Positions 26,391-35,414 of a stretch of DNA of 64,000 nucleotides are shown piece after piece. The DNA lies in the NCBI RefSeq assembly GCF_900107395.1, contig NZ_FNPW01000015.1, positions 1-64,000 on the forward strand, read 5' to 3'. The stretch's first letter is position 1, and each line of letters opens with the position of its first letter. Origin of the DNA: Pseudomonas sp. NFIX28 (lineage in GTDB: Bacteria > Pseudomonadota > Gammaproteobacteria > Pseudomonadales > Pseudomonadaceae). Below the pieces are notes generated by a model that saw nothing but the letters and a program-made list of their open reading frames with translations, made no database searches and was not told where the DNA came from. Both the position numbers and the translations under genes were made by a program.

Positions 26391-26611
26391 CGGCACAACT
26401 GGCTACGAGGTGAGTTGGCAATCTACTCGGAAAAGACAGCAGATGAGGTAGGCACGGCCATTCTACGGGCTTCTCGCACAGCGTGTCTAACACTGTTCCA
26501 AGACTTCGGGCCGCTCGAAAGAGCAACTTCAGAAGGTCTACACGCGCAAAATAAGACATTCAGTTCTTCTGTAAGTACCGTGTAGATCGGAATCTATCAG
26601 CGGTGCCCCGC

Positions 26612-26637
26612 CAAAAAGGAAGCCTTGAAGCTTCCTT
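26612..26637 (-). terminator. Terminator downstream of uvrC
   Basis: On the minus strand AAGGAAGC, loop TTCAAG and GCTTCCTT run into a T tract, 11 nt past the uvrC stop. This separates uvrC from pgsA transcription. Confidence 0.75.
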
Positions 26638-26647
26638 GGGCGCTCCC

Positions 26648-28471
26648 CTACTCGCTATGCAAGTTTGCATAAATCAGCTCAGCGAGCTTTTTACTGATCC
26701 CCGGCGCTTTGGCGATTTCCTCGATACTGGCGCGAGACAGTTCCTGCAACCCACCAAAGTGTTTAAGCAAGTCGCGGCGGCGTTTGGGGCCGACGCCGGC
26801 CACGCCTTCCAGCGTCGAGGTGCGGCGGGTCTTGCCGCGACGGGCGCGGTGGCCGGTGATGGCGAAGCGGTGAGCCTCGTCGCGGATCTGCTGGATCAGG
26901 TGCAGCGCCGGCGAGTCGCCCTTGAGGGTGAACTCATGGGCGGCATCGTTGAGGTAGAGGGTCTCGAAACCGGCCTTGCGTGTCGCACCCTTGGCCACAC
27001 CCAGGAGGATCAGGTCAGGCACCGCCAACTCGTTGAGCACGTCGCGGGCCATGGACAGCTGGCCCTTGCCGCCGTCCACCAGCAGGATGTCCGGCAACTT
27101 GCCCTCGCCGTCCTTCAGTTTGCTGAAGCGCCGTGTCAGGGCCTGGTGCATCGCCGCATAATCATCGCCGGCGGTGACGCCTTCGATGTTGTAGCGCCGA
27201 TAGTCGGACTTCAGCGGCCCTTCCGGACCGAACACCACGCAGGACGCCACGGTCGCCTCGCCGCTGGAGTGGCTGATGTCATAGCACTCCAGGCGTTGCG
27301 GCGGCTCGTCCAGGTTCAGCACTTCGGCCAGGGCCTCGAAACGCGCCGCCACATGCTGCCGGTTGGCCAGGCGTGCACTCAGCGCCTGTTCGGCGTTGGT
27401 CACTGCCAATTGCTGCCAGCGCGCCCGCGTGCCGCGCACCCGGTGGCTGATGCTCAGCTCGCGGCCACGCAGCTCCTGGATCGCCGCGATCAGGGCCGGG
27501 AAATCCTCATGGACCACGTTGACGATCAGCTCGCTGGGCAGGTCGCGCTCCGGGCTGCTGAGAAAGTACTGACCGAGGAAGGCCGACATGACTTCGGCCA
27601 CCTCTTCCTCGATGCCCACCTGGGGAAAGAAATTCTTGCTGCCCAGCACCCGCCCGCCCCGCACGCTGATCAGGTGCACACAGGCGCCGCCCGGGTTGAC
27701 GAAAGCGGCGACCACGTCGACGTCGCCGCTGCCGCCTTCCATGCTCTGCTGGTCCTGGACCCGTCGCAGCAGGGAAATCTGGTCGCGCAGCTCGGCGGCC
27801 TTTTCGAAGTCCAGGGTGCTGGCAGCCTGCTCCATGCCGGCCGACAGTTCGTCGGTCAGGGCATTGCTGCGGCCTTCGAGGAACATCACCGAGTGGCGCA
27901 CATCCTCGGCGTACACCTCGGCCTCCACCAGGCCGACGCACGGCGCCTTGCAGCGCTTGATCTGATATTGCAGGCACGGCCGGGTGCGGTTCTTGTAGTA
28001 GCTGTCCTCGCACTGGCGGACCATGAAGGTCTTTTGCAGCAGGCTTAGGCTCTCGCGAATGGCTCCGGCGCTGGGGTACGGGCCGAAATACTTGCCCTTC
28101 TGCTTCTTCGCCCCACGATGGATGCTGAAACGCGGAAACTCGCCGTCCGAGAGAAACACATAGGGATAGGACTTATCGTCGCGCAGCAGGATGTTGTACG
28201 GCGGCCGCCATTCCTTGATCAGCGTCTGCTCGAGCAGCAGGGCTTCGGTCTCGTTGGCGGTGATGGTGGTTTCGATCTGCGCGATGCGCCCCACCAGGGC
28301 AGCGGTCTTGGGCGCCAGGCCGGTCTTGCGAAAGTAGCTGGCCAGGCGGCTCTTCAGATTCTTGGCTTTACCGACGTACAGCAGACGCGTATCGCTGTCG
28401 AACATGCGATACACGCCAGGACGGCCACTGCAGGTGGAAAGAAAAGCACTGGGATCAAACGGGTCGGTCAT
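26648..28471 (-). CDS. uvrC: UvrABC excision nuclease subunit C
   Basis: 607 aa, the normal UvrC length. N-terminal GIY-YIG nuclease ([28 protein letters not shown]), UvrB-binding UVR segment ([34 protein letters not shown]), the RNase-H-like C-terminal nuclease (LVDGGKGQL) and terminal helix-hairpin-helix motifs ([21 protein letters not shown]). Makes the dual incisions in nucleotide excision repair. Starts 3 nt after the gacA stop, so the two are co-transcribed, as in other Pseudomonas. Confidence 0.97.
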   Translation of the reverse strand: MTDPFDPSAFLSTCSGRPGVYRMFDSDTRLLYVGKAKNLKSRLASYFRKTGLAPKTAALVGRIAQIETTITANETEALLLEQTLIKEWRPPYNILLRDDKSYPYVFLSDGEFPRFSIHRGAKKQKGKYFGPYPSAGAIRESLSLLQKTFMVRQCEDSYYKNRTRPCLQYQIKRCKAPCVGLVEAEVYAEDVRHSVMFLEGRSNALTDELSAGMEQAASTLDFEKAAELRDQISLLRRVQDQQSMEGGSGDVDVVAAFVNPGGACVHLISVRGGRVLGSKNFFPQVGIEEEVAEVMSAFLGQYFLSSPERDLPSELIVNVVHEDFPALIAAIQELRGRELSISHRVRGTRARWQQLAVTNAEQALSARLANRQHVAARFEALAEVLNLDEPPQRLECYDISHSSGEATVASCVVFGPEGPLKSDYRRYNIEGVTAGDDYAAMHQALTRRFSKLKDGEGKLPDILLVDGGKGQLSMARDVLNELAVPDLILLGVAKGATRKAGFETLYLNDAAHEFTLKGDSPALHLIQQIRDEAHRFAITGHRARRGKTRRTSTLEGVAGVGPKRRRDLLKHFGGLQELSRASIEEIAKAPGISKKLAELIYANLHSE

Positions 28472-28473
28472 TG

Positions 28474-29115
28474 TCAGGCACTGGCATCGACCATGCCGTG
28501 GCGAACCGCCAGCAATGTCAGTTCAACATCGCTGCTGATCGAGAGCTTTTCGAAGATGCGGTAACGGTAGGTATTAACGGTTTTCGGAGACAGGCACAGC
28601 TTGTCGGAGATGATCTGCACTTTCTGGCAGCCGACAATCATCAGCGCAATCTGGATTTCCCGCTCGGACAAGGCGTCGAACGGTGAATCACTGGAAGGCT
28701 GGAATGACTTGAACACCAACTGCTGGGCAATTTGCGGGCTGATGTAACGCTGGCCGGCAAACACCAGGCGAATGGCCTGCACCATTTCATTGAGGCCCGC
28801 ACCTTTGGTCAGGTAACCCGCCGCACCGGCTTGCAGCAAGCGGGTCGGGAACGGATCTTCTTCACACACGGTGACGGCCACGACTTTGATATCCGGGTGA
28901 CTGCGCAACAATTTGCGCGTGGCTTCAAGACCGCCGATCCCGGGCATCTTGACGTCCATGAGGACCACATCGGGTTTCAACTCCCGGGCCTTGAGCAGGG
29001 ATTCCTCCCCTGACTCGGCCTGGCCGACCACTTGCAGGCCATCGATGTCAGCCAGCATTCGTGTAATACCTGTACGAACGAGATCATGGTCATCGACTAC
29101 TAGCACCCTAATCAA
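28474..29115 (-). CDS. gacA: GacA response regulator (TTG start)
   Basis: 213 aa. The start is TTG at 29115 (reads [16 protein letters not shown] if taken literally), with GAGGTG upstream. This unusual start is established for Pseudomonas gacA. Receiver domain with phospho-acceptor Asp54 ([10 protein letters not shown]). C-terminal LuxR-type helix-turn-helix ([43 protein letters not shown]). Phosphorylated by GacS, it activates rsm small RNAs and so secondary metabolism and biocontrol traits in this group. Followed directly by uvrC. Confidence 0.97.
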   Translation of the reverse strand: MIRVLVVDDHDLVRTGITRMLADIDGLQVVGQAESGEESLLKARELKPDVVLMDVKMPGIGGLEATRKLLRSHPDIKVVAVTVCEEDPFPTRLLQAGAAGYLTKGAGLNEMVQAIRLVFAGQRYISPQIAQQLVFKSFQPSSDSPFDALSEREIQIALMIVGCQKVQIISDKLCLSPKTVNTYRYRIFEKLSISSDVELTLLAVRHGMVDASA

Positions 29116-29260
29116 GCAGACACCTCGCGATTTGGTCTTATAGGTTGCCGGACACCTTAGCAAAAAAGCAGCGTGCTGACCTAATGACAAACACCATATA
29201 AAAAGCACTTGTTCATCAGGGGTATCCGGTGGATGGTTGATGCGCTGCGAACGCCCTGCC

Positions 29261-29626
29261 CTAAGGCTCTCGGGCGTCCGCCTTTCTTTTCATGAGGCTG
29301 GAAACCGAAAGCTCGGCAAGGGTATGGGTCAGGTGCCGGATCGCGTCCTGATCTTCCTTGTACAAGGCCCGATAACTGACGAGGATTTTCTCTTCGCTCT
29401 GGCTGAGGTTCTCAGCCCTGGTCGGGGTCCGCCTGCCGGTCACTATATAAAGGACATCGACCCCTTTTGCCGCCACCCGGGACAAGTAATCCGCCTTGGG
29501 CACACGGTCTCCACTTTCATATCTGCCTTGGGCATTGGCTTCCACGCCGCCAACTTCACCAAATTTTTTCTGCGACAACCCCAGGCGTTCCCTTTCCTGT
29601 CTCAACCGCGAACCGATTCCACTCAT
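29261..29626 (-). CDS. XRE-family transcriptional regulator (phage-repressor-like)
   Basis: 121 aa from the ATG at 29626 (MSGIGSRLRQERERLG). Helix-turn-helix at about 5-60 (RLGLSQKKFGEVGGVEANAQGRYESGDRVPKADYLSRVAAKGVDVLYIVTG), the form seen in small Mu-like phage repressors. The C-terminal helix is short and there is no LexA-type protease domain. Divergent from the gp16-like gene, with a perfect palindrome between them. Confidence 0.85.
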   Translation of the reverse strand: MSGIGSRLRQERERLGLSQKKFGEVGGVEANAQGRYESGDRVPKADYLSRVAAKGVDVLYIVTGRRTPTRAENLSQSEEKILVSYRALYKEDQDAIRHLTHTLAELSVSSLMKRKADAREP

Positions 29627-29650
29627 TTGGATGTATGATCCTTTTTTATG

Positions 29651-29664
29651 CACCCCTAGGGGTG
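29651..29664. promoter_or_regulatory. 14-bp perfect palindrome, likely operator of the XRE/gp16-like switch
   Basis: CACCCCTAGGGGTG, followed 1 nt later by a half-site-like TTACACCC. It lies between the two divergent start codons, 25 nt from the XRE start and 44 nt from the gp16-like start. Confidence 0.6.
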
Positions 29665-29707
29665 TTACACCCTTCAAGCATTGAACAAATTTGAACGGTT
29701 TTGAACT

Positions 29708-29938
29708 ATGCCCGGTATCCGCACTGCCGCACAAGCCAAGGCCTGGCTTGAACATCAAGGTAAATCGGTTCAACAGTTCGCTCGGGAACACGGGGTCGAT
29801 CCAGCCACCACTTATCAGGTATTGGCTGGCCGCAAGAAAGGACGGCGCGGCGAGGCGCACAAGGTGGCCGTATTGCTGGGCATGAAAGACGGCGTCATCC
29901 TGGCCGAACCCGAGGGTCCCGACCAGACGCCCGCCTGA
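29708..29938 (+). CDS. BcepMu gp16-like DNA-binding protein
   Basis: 76 aa (MPGIRTAAQAKAWLEHQGKSVQQFAREHGVDPATTYQVLAGRKKGRRGEAHKVAVLLGMKDG). The segment YQVLAGRKKGRRGEAHKVAVLLGMKDG is diagnostic of the phage-associated BcepMu gp16 family, a helix-turn-helix protein encoded next to the repressor in Mu-like phages. No other phage gene is nearby, so this is a leftover or domesticated early-control pair. Confidence 0.8.
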   Translation: MPGIRTAAQAKAWLEHQGKSVQQFAREHGVDPATTYQVLAGRKKGRRGEAHKVAVLLGMKDGVILAEPEGPDQTPA

Positions 29939-29980
29939 TCTTCGAATGCCATCATCCTGCCGGGAAGAATCAACTGGCGG

Positions 29981-30427
29981 CTACGCCTCCACGGCGCTGC
30001 TTCGCTCCATCCGCAGAAAACACTCGTCTTCCCCGACCACTCTCAGCCCCATCCGCCCATAAAGCGCCTGCGCCGGATTGTCCTTGAACACCGTCAGCCG
30101 CAGCAGCCCACGCCGCTCGTCATGCGCCATCGCACGCACCTGTTCGATGGTCCAGGCCCCGACGCCTTGCCCGCGCGACGCCTCGAGCACATGCAATTCA
30201 CGAATGTACAAAGCCTTGGCATCGCGACTCAGGCTGACGAATCCCAGCACCCTGGCGCCCTGGCAGATCAACAGGTTCTGCCGACCGGCCCAGGCCACAT
30301 CGAAGGCCTCATCCAGCCACAACAGGTCGTGACAAATGTGATAACCCAGCATGGTGCTGCGGGTCAGGTCGCGGGCGAACACCAGATCCTCGTGGCTGCC
30401 GGCCGGACGTAGCTGCAGGCCGTTCAA
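29981..30427 (-). CDS. GNAT-family N-acetyltransferase
   Basis: 148 aa with TTG start at 30427. Acetyl-CoA binding motif LEASRGQGVGAWTIEQV and the C-terminal FKDNPAQALYGRMGLRVVGEDE are clear GNAT features. The start codon overlaps the stop of the upstream nitrilase-like gene (TTGA), so translation is coupled. Substrate unknown. Confidence 0.9.
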   Translation of the reverse strand: MNGLQLRPAGSHEDLVFARDLTRSTMLGYHICHDLLWLDEAFDVAWAGRQNLLICQGARVLGFVSLSRDAKALYIRELHVLEASRGQGVGAWTIEQVRAMAHDERRGLLRLTVFKDNPAQALYGRMGLRVVGEDECFLRMERSSAVEA

Positions 30428-31182
30428 GGCGCGTCAACCGGCAATGACTGGCCGCTCCAGCGCCCGGCATTGCGCCGGGCAATCAGCAGTTCGTCGCCTG
30501 TACCGGCCGAAGCCACGATCAGCCCGCCGTCGGCGCCCCAGATCGCGCTACGCCCCGCCGACACCCAGCCACCGGTCGGCCCACCGTGGTTGGCCATCAG
30601 CACCAGCATTGCATGCTCGGCGGCATACCCCTGCAACAAGGCACTGTCCGCGGCATAGCCTGCTTCGCCGATCAAAACGCCAGCGGCATAGATGCCGGCA
30701 CCGGACTGCGCCGCCGCACGCGCGTGGCTGGCCTGGGAGAAGTCGGCGCACACCGCCAGGGCTACCTGGTCTTCGGCGAACCTCAGGTTTGCGCCACCGG
30801 TGCCGGGGCTGAATACCCGCTCCTCGCCGGCATGCAGATGCTGCTTGCTGTACACCGCCAGCGAACCATCGGCGGCCAGCACCAGGGCGCCGATCAACAG
30901 CGGCCCCTCGGCCGACAGGCGAATGGGCATGCCCACCACCGTTGTCACACCCAGCTCCCGGGCCAGGTCGCGCAACGGTTGCAACAGCGGGCTCTGCGGC
31001 AGTATCGCCAGCTCGACCGCCAGCGTGGGCTCATAACCGGTCAGGGACAGCTCGGGAAATACCAGCAATTGCACGCCCTGCTCCGCCGCGACGCGGATAA
31101 AGGCCTGGTGCCGGGCGATATTGCCCGGCAGGTCTCCGGCAACGGAAATCGACTGGGCGGCGGCAAGGGTCCGCATGGTCAT
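30424..31182 (-). CDS. Carbon-nitrogen hydrolase (nitrilase superfamily)
   Basis: 252 aa from the ATG at 31182. Catalytic triad of the superfamily: Glu in VFPELSLTGYEP, Lys in YSKQHLHAGEE, Cys in ALAVCADFSQ. The form resembles short amidase-like members. Substrate not predictable. A second ATG two codons in (31176) is possible. The ribosome site AGGTTG favours the first. Coupled to the GNAT gene. Confidence 0.9.
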   Translation of the reverse strand: MTMRTLAAAQSISVAGDLPGNIARHQAFIRVAAEQGVQLLVFPELSLTGYEPTLAVELAILPQSPLLQPLRDLARELGVTTVVGMPIRLSAEGPLLIGALVLAADGSLAVYSKQHLHAGEERVFSPGTGGANLRFAEDQVALAVCADFSQASHARAAAQSGAGIYAAGVLIGEAGYAADSALLQGYAAEHAMLVLMANHGGPTGGWVSAGRSAIWGADGGLIVASAGTGDELLIARRNAGRWSGQSLPVDAP

Positions 31183-31341
31183 GGTTCAACCTGAATCGGC
31201 ATTCGGGAGGGCGTGGCGAGTGTGTCATAAAAAACTCAAAGCGCTTCACTCATAGACAGCGACTGAAAACGCAATAGGATTTTCTGATTGAACCGCGCCC
31301 CCGGCCTCTAGTAAGCTCGGCCCACTTCACGGAGAAACAGC

Positions 31342-31476
31342 ATGTCGTCCCTCACCCTTACCATGCATCGTCACACTGCCAGCGCCGCGCGCTCCGGTGC
31401 GGCTGCCTGGGTGAAAAACGCCTGCGCTCCGGCGAGCTTTTATTTTGGGTATTGGTTTAGCCACTGGCGCGCCTGA
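31342..31476 (+). CDS. Aromatic-rich leader peptide of DAHP synthase (attenuator)
   Basis: 44 codons with GGAGAAACAGC before the ATG. It ends SFYFGYWFSHWRA, where 7 of 13 residues are Phe, Tyr or Trp, then TGA. A Rho-independent terminator follows 50 nt later. This is the layout of ribosome-mediated attenuation: stalling on aromatic codons when charged tRNA is scarce would prevent the terminator and allow transcription of the DAHP synthase gene. Seen directly: ORF, codon run, terminator. Mechanism is inference from the family of such leaders. Confidence 0.8.
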   Translation: MSSLTLTMHRHTASAARSGAAAWVKNACAPASFYFGYWFSHWRA

Positions 31477-31525
31477 TACCCAAACGGCGCCCACTTGAAC
31501 GGGTCGCCTACCAGAGAAAATCTCA

Positions 31526-31561
31526 CCCCCGGTCGGCCTCCCGACCGGGGGTTTTGTTTTT
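31526..31561 (+). terminator. Attenuator terminator after the leader peptide
   Basis: CCCCCGGTCGG, loop CCTC, CCGACCGGGGG followed by TTTTGTTTTT. An 11-bp perfect stem within the leader of the DAHP synthase gene. Confidence 0.9.
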
Positions 31562-31625
31562 CTGGGCCGAAGATTTTTAACCGCAATTTTTTAAGCAACA
31601 CACCGAACTTACCGAGGATTGAACC

Positions 31626-31778
31626 ATGAACTACGCCACCTATTACCGTTACGACACTTGCACCACCTGGCGATTTAGCAGCCTCCGTTCGGGACAGCCT
31701 GCCGCCTCCGATCGGTCACCTACTGGTGGCAAACATACCTGCACAGCCAATCCGGCCAATTGTCGAACACCCCAGTAG
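31626..31778 (+). CDS. Second aromatic-rich short ORF before DAHP synthase
   Basis: 50 codons with GAGGATTG before the ATG. It begins MNYATYYRYDTCTTWRF, with four Tyr, one Trp and one Phe in 17 codons, then loses this bias. It lies between the attenuator and the DAHP synthase start and ends 47 nt before it. It could be a second stalling ORF or a relic of one. The bias is seen. Translation is not proven. Confidence 0.5.
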   Translation: MNYATYYRYDTCTTWRFSSLRSGQPAASDRSPTGGKHTCTANPANCRTPQ

Positions 31779-31825
31779 GGCCGCGCGCGGGAAATCACCC
31801 GCCGCCTGCCCAGGAAGCCTTGAAC

Positions 31826-32917
31826 ATGAATTCGTCCGTATCCGCCCTGCCGCTGTCCACCCGCAACTGCGCCAATGAATCCCTGACCCAGCGCCTGCCC
31901 AGCTCGCTGGAGCTCAAGCAGCAACTGCCGATCAGCCTGGCCCTCGGCCAGCAAGTCGCCGCCCATCGCCAAGCGGTGCGCGCCATCCTCAACGGTGAAG
32001 ACTCCCGTTTGCTGGTCGTCGTCGGCCCCTGCTCGATCCACGATCCCCAATCCGCCCTGGAATACGCCAGCCACCTGGCCAGCCTGGCCACCGAGCTCAG
32101 TGACGAGCTGCTGCTGGTGATGCGTGCCTACGTCGAAAAACCGCGCACCACCGTCGGCTGGAAAGGCCTGGCCTACGACCCGCGCCTGGATGGCAGCGAC
32201 GACATGGCCGGCGGCCTGACCCTGTCCCGTGAGCTGATGCGGGAAATGCTCCGCCTGGGCCTGCCGATCGCCACCGAGCTGCTGCAACCCATGGCCGCCG
32301 GCTATTTCGACGACCTGCTGAGCTGGGTCGCCATCGGCGCGCGCACCACCGAATCGCAGATCCACCGCGAGCTGGCCAGTGGCCTGGGCATGCCTGTGGG
32401 CTTCAAGAACGGCACCGACGGCGGCGTCGGCATTGCCTGCGACGCGATGCGCTCGGCGGCGCACCCGCACCGCCACTTCGGCATCGACAGCCAGGGCCAT
32501 CCGGCGGTGATCCAGACCCCGGGCAACCCCGACACGCACCTGGTGCTGCGCGGCGGCCATCGCGGCCCGAACTACGATCGCCAGAGCGTGGCCCAGGTGC
32601 AGCACGACCTGCAGAAGCTGAAGATCCCCGCGCGGATCATGGTCGATTGCAGCCATGCCAACAGCGGCAAGGACCCGTTGCGCCAACCGGCGGTGTTCGA
32701 CGAGGTCCTGGCGCAGCGCCTGCAAGGCGATTCGTCCCTGGTCGGGGTGATGTTGGAAAGCCATCTGTTCGAAGGCTGCCAGCCCCTGAGCCCGACGCTG
32801 CGCTACGGGGTTTCGGTGACGGACGGTTGCCTGGGCTGGGACGCCACCGAACAGCTGCTGCGCAATGCCGCCCGGCAGCTGCACAGTGCCCGCCAGAGCG
32901 CTCCGGCCTCCGCCTGA
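31826..32917 (+). CDS. 3-deoxy-7-phosphoheptulonate (DAHP) synthase, class I
   Basis: 363 aa from the ATG at 31826. Condenses phosphoenolpyruvate and erythrose-4-phosphate, the first step of the shikimate pathway. Class I (AroF/G/H) motifs: VVVGPCSIHDP, MRAYVEKPRTTVGWKGL, GFKNGTDG and MVDCSHANSGKD. Feedback specificity cannot be read here. The upstream leader peptides suggest control by aromatic amino acid supply. The reading frame is open to 31760, but the start at 31826 fits the family N-terminus. Confidence 0.94.
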   Translation: MNSSVSALPLSTRNCANESLTQRLPSSLELKQQLPISLALGQQVAAHRQAVRAILNGEDSRLLVVVGPCSIHDPQSALEYASHLASLATELSDELLLVMRAYVEKPRTTVGWKGLAYDPRLDGSDDMAGGLTLSRELMREMLRLGLPIATELLQPMAAGYFDDLLSWVAIGARTTESQIHRELASGLGMPVGFKNGTDGGVGIACDAMRSAAHPHRHFGIDSQGHPAVIQTPGNPDTHLVLRGGHRGPNYDRQSVAQVQHDLQKLKIPARIMVDCSHANSGKDPLRQPAVFDEVLAQRLQGDSSLVGVMLESHLFEGCQPLSPTLRYGVSVTDGCLGWDATEQLLRNAARQLHSARQSAPASA

Positions 32918-32925
32918 CCCCGGCA

Positions 32926-33015
32926 CGTAGGAGCGAGGCTTGCCCGCGATCCAGGCGACGCGAAAGATCAGTTACAGCGCGTCACCGTTCATCGCGGGCA
33001 AGCCTCGCTCCTACA
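32926..33015. repeat. Inverted pair of REP-like elements (GTAGGAGCGAGG type)
   Basis: GTAGGAGCGAGGCTTGCCCG at one end and its complement CGGGCAAGCCTCGCTCCTAC at the other, about 45 nt of unrelated sequence between. The same doublet occurs at 39098-39184, 40828-40880 and 49842-49912. Confidence 0.85.
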
Positions 33016-33128
33016 GAATAAATGCCATCGACCGGCCATCTCTTGCGGCAACGTCTTGACGGAACTTTGGCGAGAAATAGGTCACACAATCCGGTAGGCT
33101 CACCACTTTCTTGAAAGGAGCAACCCCC

Positions 33129-33410
33129 ATGGCCAAAGCCACCGCCCGTCATATCCTCGTTGCCAGCGAAGCCAAGTGCAACGAACTGAAAGCCGAGATC
33201 GAAGCCGGCGCCGACTTCGCCGAAGTCGCCAAGAAGCACTCCACCTGCCCATCCAGCCGTGACGGCGGCAACCTCGGCTCGTTCGGCCCAGGCCAGATGG
33301 TCAAGGAATTCGACACCGTGGTGTTCAGCGCCCCGGTCAACGTCGTGCAAGGCCCGGTGAAGACCCAGTTCGGCTATCACCTGCTGGAAGTGACCAGCCG
33401 CCAGGACTGA
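33129..33410 (+). CDS. ppiC: Peptidyl-prolyl cis-trans isomerase, small cytosolic parvulin (PpiC type)
   Basis: 93 aa, the length of E. coli PpiC. Parvulin pattern ARHILVASEAKCNELKAEIEAGADFAEVAKKHSTCPSSRDGGNLGSFGPGQMVKEFD and KTQFGYHLLEV. No signal peptide, so cytosolic prolyl isomerase. Strong AAAGGAGC site before the ATG at 33129. A similar protein is encoded at 48414. Confidence 0.95.
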   Translation: MAKATARHILVASEAKCNELKAEIEAGADFAEVAKKHSTCPSSRDGGNLGSFGPGQMVKEFDTVVFSAPVNVVQGPVKTQFGYHLLEVTSRQD

Positions 33411-33433
33411 TCCTGTCGCGATTCGCATGAACG

Positions 33434-33460
33434 ACGGCCCACCCTTTGGTGGGCCGTTGT
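33434..33460 (+). terminator. Terminator after ppiC
   Basis: ACGGCCCACC, loop CTTT, GGTGGGCCGT followed by a TG-rich tail, 23 nt after the stop. The T-run is weak. Confidence 0.65.
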
Positions 33461-33511
33461 GTTTGGGCTACGGCCCGCGCTGGTCAGCAGCGCGCCGGTA
33501 GCGTACAAATC

Positions 33512-33526
33512 GTGATCATCGATCAC
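33512..33526. promoter_or_regulatory. Inverted repeat upstream of yejA
   Basis: GTGATC-ATC-GATCAC, 19 nt before the yejA start. Could be an operator. No regulator is known from sequence. Confidence 0.35.
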
Positions 33527-33545
33527 CCGGCTCTTAAGGCTGACA

Positions 33546-35414
33546 ATGCGACTGCTTTTCCCCTCCCTGATCTTCACCACCCTGGCCCTGCTGCTGGGGG
33601 CCGCGAGTGCCGGCGCCGCACCGCAACACGCCTTGACCGTCTATGGCGAACCGGCCAAATACCCCGCCGGCTTCAGCCACTTCACCTACACCAACCCACG
33701 GGCGCCCAAGGGCGGGAGCATGCGCCGCTCGGCCATCGAGATCGGCCGCTTCGACCATGTATTGCCTTATATCGACAAAGGCATCGGCGTCTCGCAACTC
33801 GACGGCTATATCTACTCGCCCCTGGCCCAGCGCTCGCTGGACGAGCCCTACACCGTCTACGGCCTGGTGGCAGAGAAAATGGAGCGCGCCGAGGACGGCC
33901 TGTGGCTGCGTTTCTACCTCAACCCCAAGGCCCGCTTCGCCGACGGCCAGCCCATCAGCGCCGAAGACGTGCGCTACACCTACAACTTGCTGATGACCCA
34001 GGGCAGCCTGCGCTATCGCACCCAGTTCGCCGACGTCAAAGGTGTCGAAGTCGAGTCGCCGCAGGTCATCCGCTTCGATTTCAAGAGCAACGAAAACCGC
34101 ACCCTGCCCCTGGATATCGCGACCCTGCCGGTGCTTCCCGAGCACTGGTGGAAGAGTCGCGACTTCGCCGGCGGCGGTGGCTATGAAGCGCCCCTGGGCA
34201 GCGGCCCGTACAAGGTGAGCAAGGTCGACAACGGCAACAGCATCACCTTCACCCGCGATGCCGACTGGTGGGGCAAGGACCTGCCGGTCAGCCGCGGCCT
34301 GTACAACTTCGACCGCTTCAGCATCGAGTACTTCGGCGACACCGACGTGGCGCGCCAGGTGCTGCGCGGCGGCGCCTACGATTACAACCGCGAGTTCTCC
34401 GCCACCGGCTTCTCCATCGGCTACGACGGCCCGGCCCTGGCCGACGGCCGCCTGCAAAAGGCCCACCTGGCCAAGCAGGCGCCGCAATCGGCCCAGGGCT
34501 TTGTGTTCAACCTGCAAAAGCCGATGTTCCAGGACCGCCGCGTGCGCCAGGCCCTGGCCATGCTCTGGGACTTCGAGTGGAGCAACCGGCAGATGATGCG
34601 CGACATGTATATCCGCCAGCAGAGCTTCTTCTCCAACAGCGCCCTGGCCGCCCGGGCACTGCCGGATGCCGAGGAGCTGAAAATCCTCGAGCCGTTGCGC
34701 GGGCAGGTTCCCGACGAAGTCTTCAGCAAGGTCTTCGAAGCGCCGAAAACCGACGGCAGCGGCCTGATCCGCGATAAACAGCTGCAAGCCCTGGCCCTGC
34801 TCGAAGCGGCCGGCTGGAAGCCCGACGGCGACCAACTGGTCAATGCCGACGGCGAGCCGCTGCGCTTCACCTTCCTCAACAGCCAGAACGGCATCGAGCG
34901 CCTGCTGCTGCCCTACAAGCGCAACCTGGCGCAGATCGGCATCACCCTGGAGATCCGCCGCATCGACGCCTCGCAATACGTCAACCGACTGATGGCCCGC
35001 GACTACGACATGATCGTCACCGGCTACCCGGTGACCACCTCGCCGGGGCTGGAGCTGTACAATTACTTCGGCTCGGCGGCGGCCAACGACCCCGGCTCCA
35101 GCAACCTGATGGTGCTGAAAAACCCGGCGGTCGACAGCCTGATCACCGGCCTGGTCAAGGCCACCACCCAGCCGCAGATGCTGCGCTACGCCCACGCCCT
35201 GGACCGGGTGCTGCAATGGAATTACTACTGGATTCCCAATTACTACCCGCCGGGCACCTCCACCGTGTGGTGGAACCGCTTCGGCATGCCGGCCATTCCC
35301 GCCAGCAATGACGAAGCCATCGAAAGCTGGTGGGAAGTCAGCCGCACGCCCCTGACCAACGAACAAATGGCTGCCGAACGCATCCGGCGCGGCAAGCCCG
35401 GAGGGCCGCACTGA
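33546..35414 (+). CDS. yejA: Periplasmic peptide-binding protein YejA
   Basis: 622 aa with a signal peptide ([23 protein letters not shown]). Extracellular solute-binding protein family 5, with the YejA-type start [29 protein letters not shown]. Captures peptides for the YejBEF ABC importer, which in enterobacteria also takes up microcin C. Its stop overlaps the yejB start (TGATG). First gene of a tight four-gene operon. Confidence 0.93.
   Translation: MRLLFPSLIFTTLALLLGAASAGAAPQHALTVYGEPAKYPAGFSHFTYTNPRAPKGGSMRRSAIEIGRFDHVLPYIDKGIGVSQLDGYIYSPLAQRSLDEPYTVYGLVAEKMERAEDGLWLRFYLNPKARFADGQPISAEDVRYTYNLLMTQGSLRYRTQFADVKGVEVESPQVIRFDFKSNENRTLPLDIATLPVLPEHWWKSRDFAGGGGYEAPLGSGPYKVSKVDNGNSITFTRDADWWGKDLPVSRGLYNFDRFSIEYFGDTDVARQVLRGGAYDYNREFSATGFSIGYDGPALADGRLQKAHLAKQAPQSAQGFVFNLQKPMFQDRRVRQALAMLWDFEWSNRQMMRDMYIRQQSFFSNSALAARALPDAEELKILEPLRGQVPDEVFSKVFEAPKTDGSGLIRDKQLQALALLEAAGWKPDGDQLVNADGEPLRFTFLNSQNGIERLLLPYKRNLAQIGITLEIRRIDASQYVNRLMARDYDMIVTGYPVTTSPGLELYNYFGSAAANDPGSSNLMVLKNPAVDSLITGLVKATTQPQMLRYAHALDRVLQWNYYWIPNYYPPGTSTVWWNRFGMPAIPASNDEAIESWWEVSRTPLTNEQMAAERIRRGKPGGPH

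Noticed and set aside
26377-26559. 60-codon minus-strand ORF upstream of pgsA
   Set aside because: Overlaps the pgsA start region, with no ribosome site or motif.
33534-35411. 625-codon minus-strand open frame
   Set aside because: Antisense to yejA, with repetitive Ala/Val/Gln/Gly composition and no fold signature.
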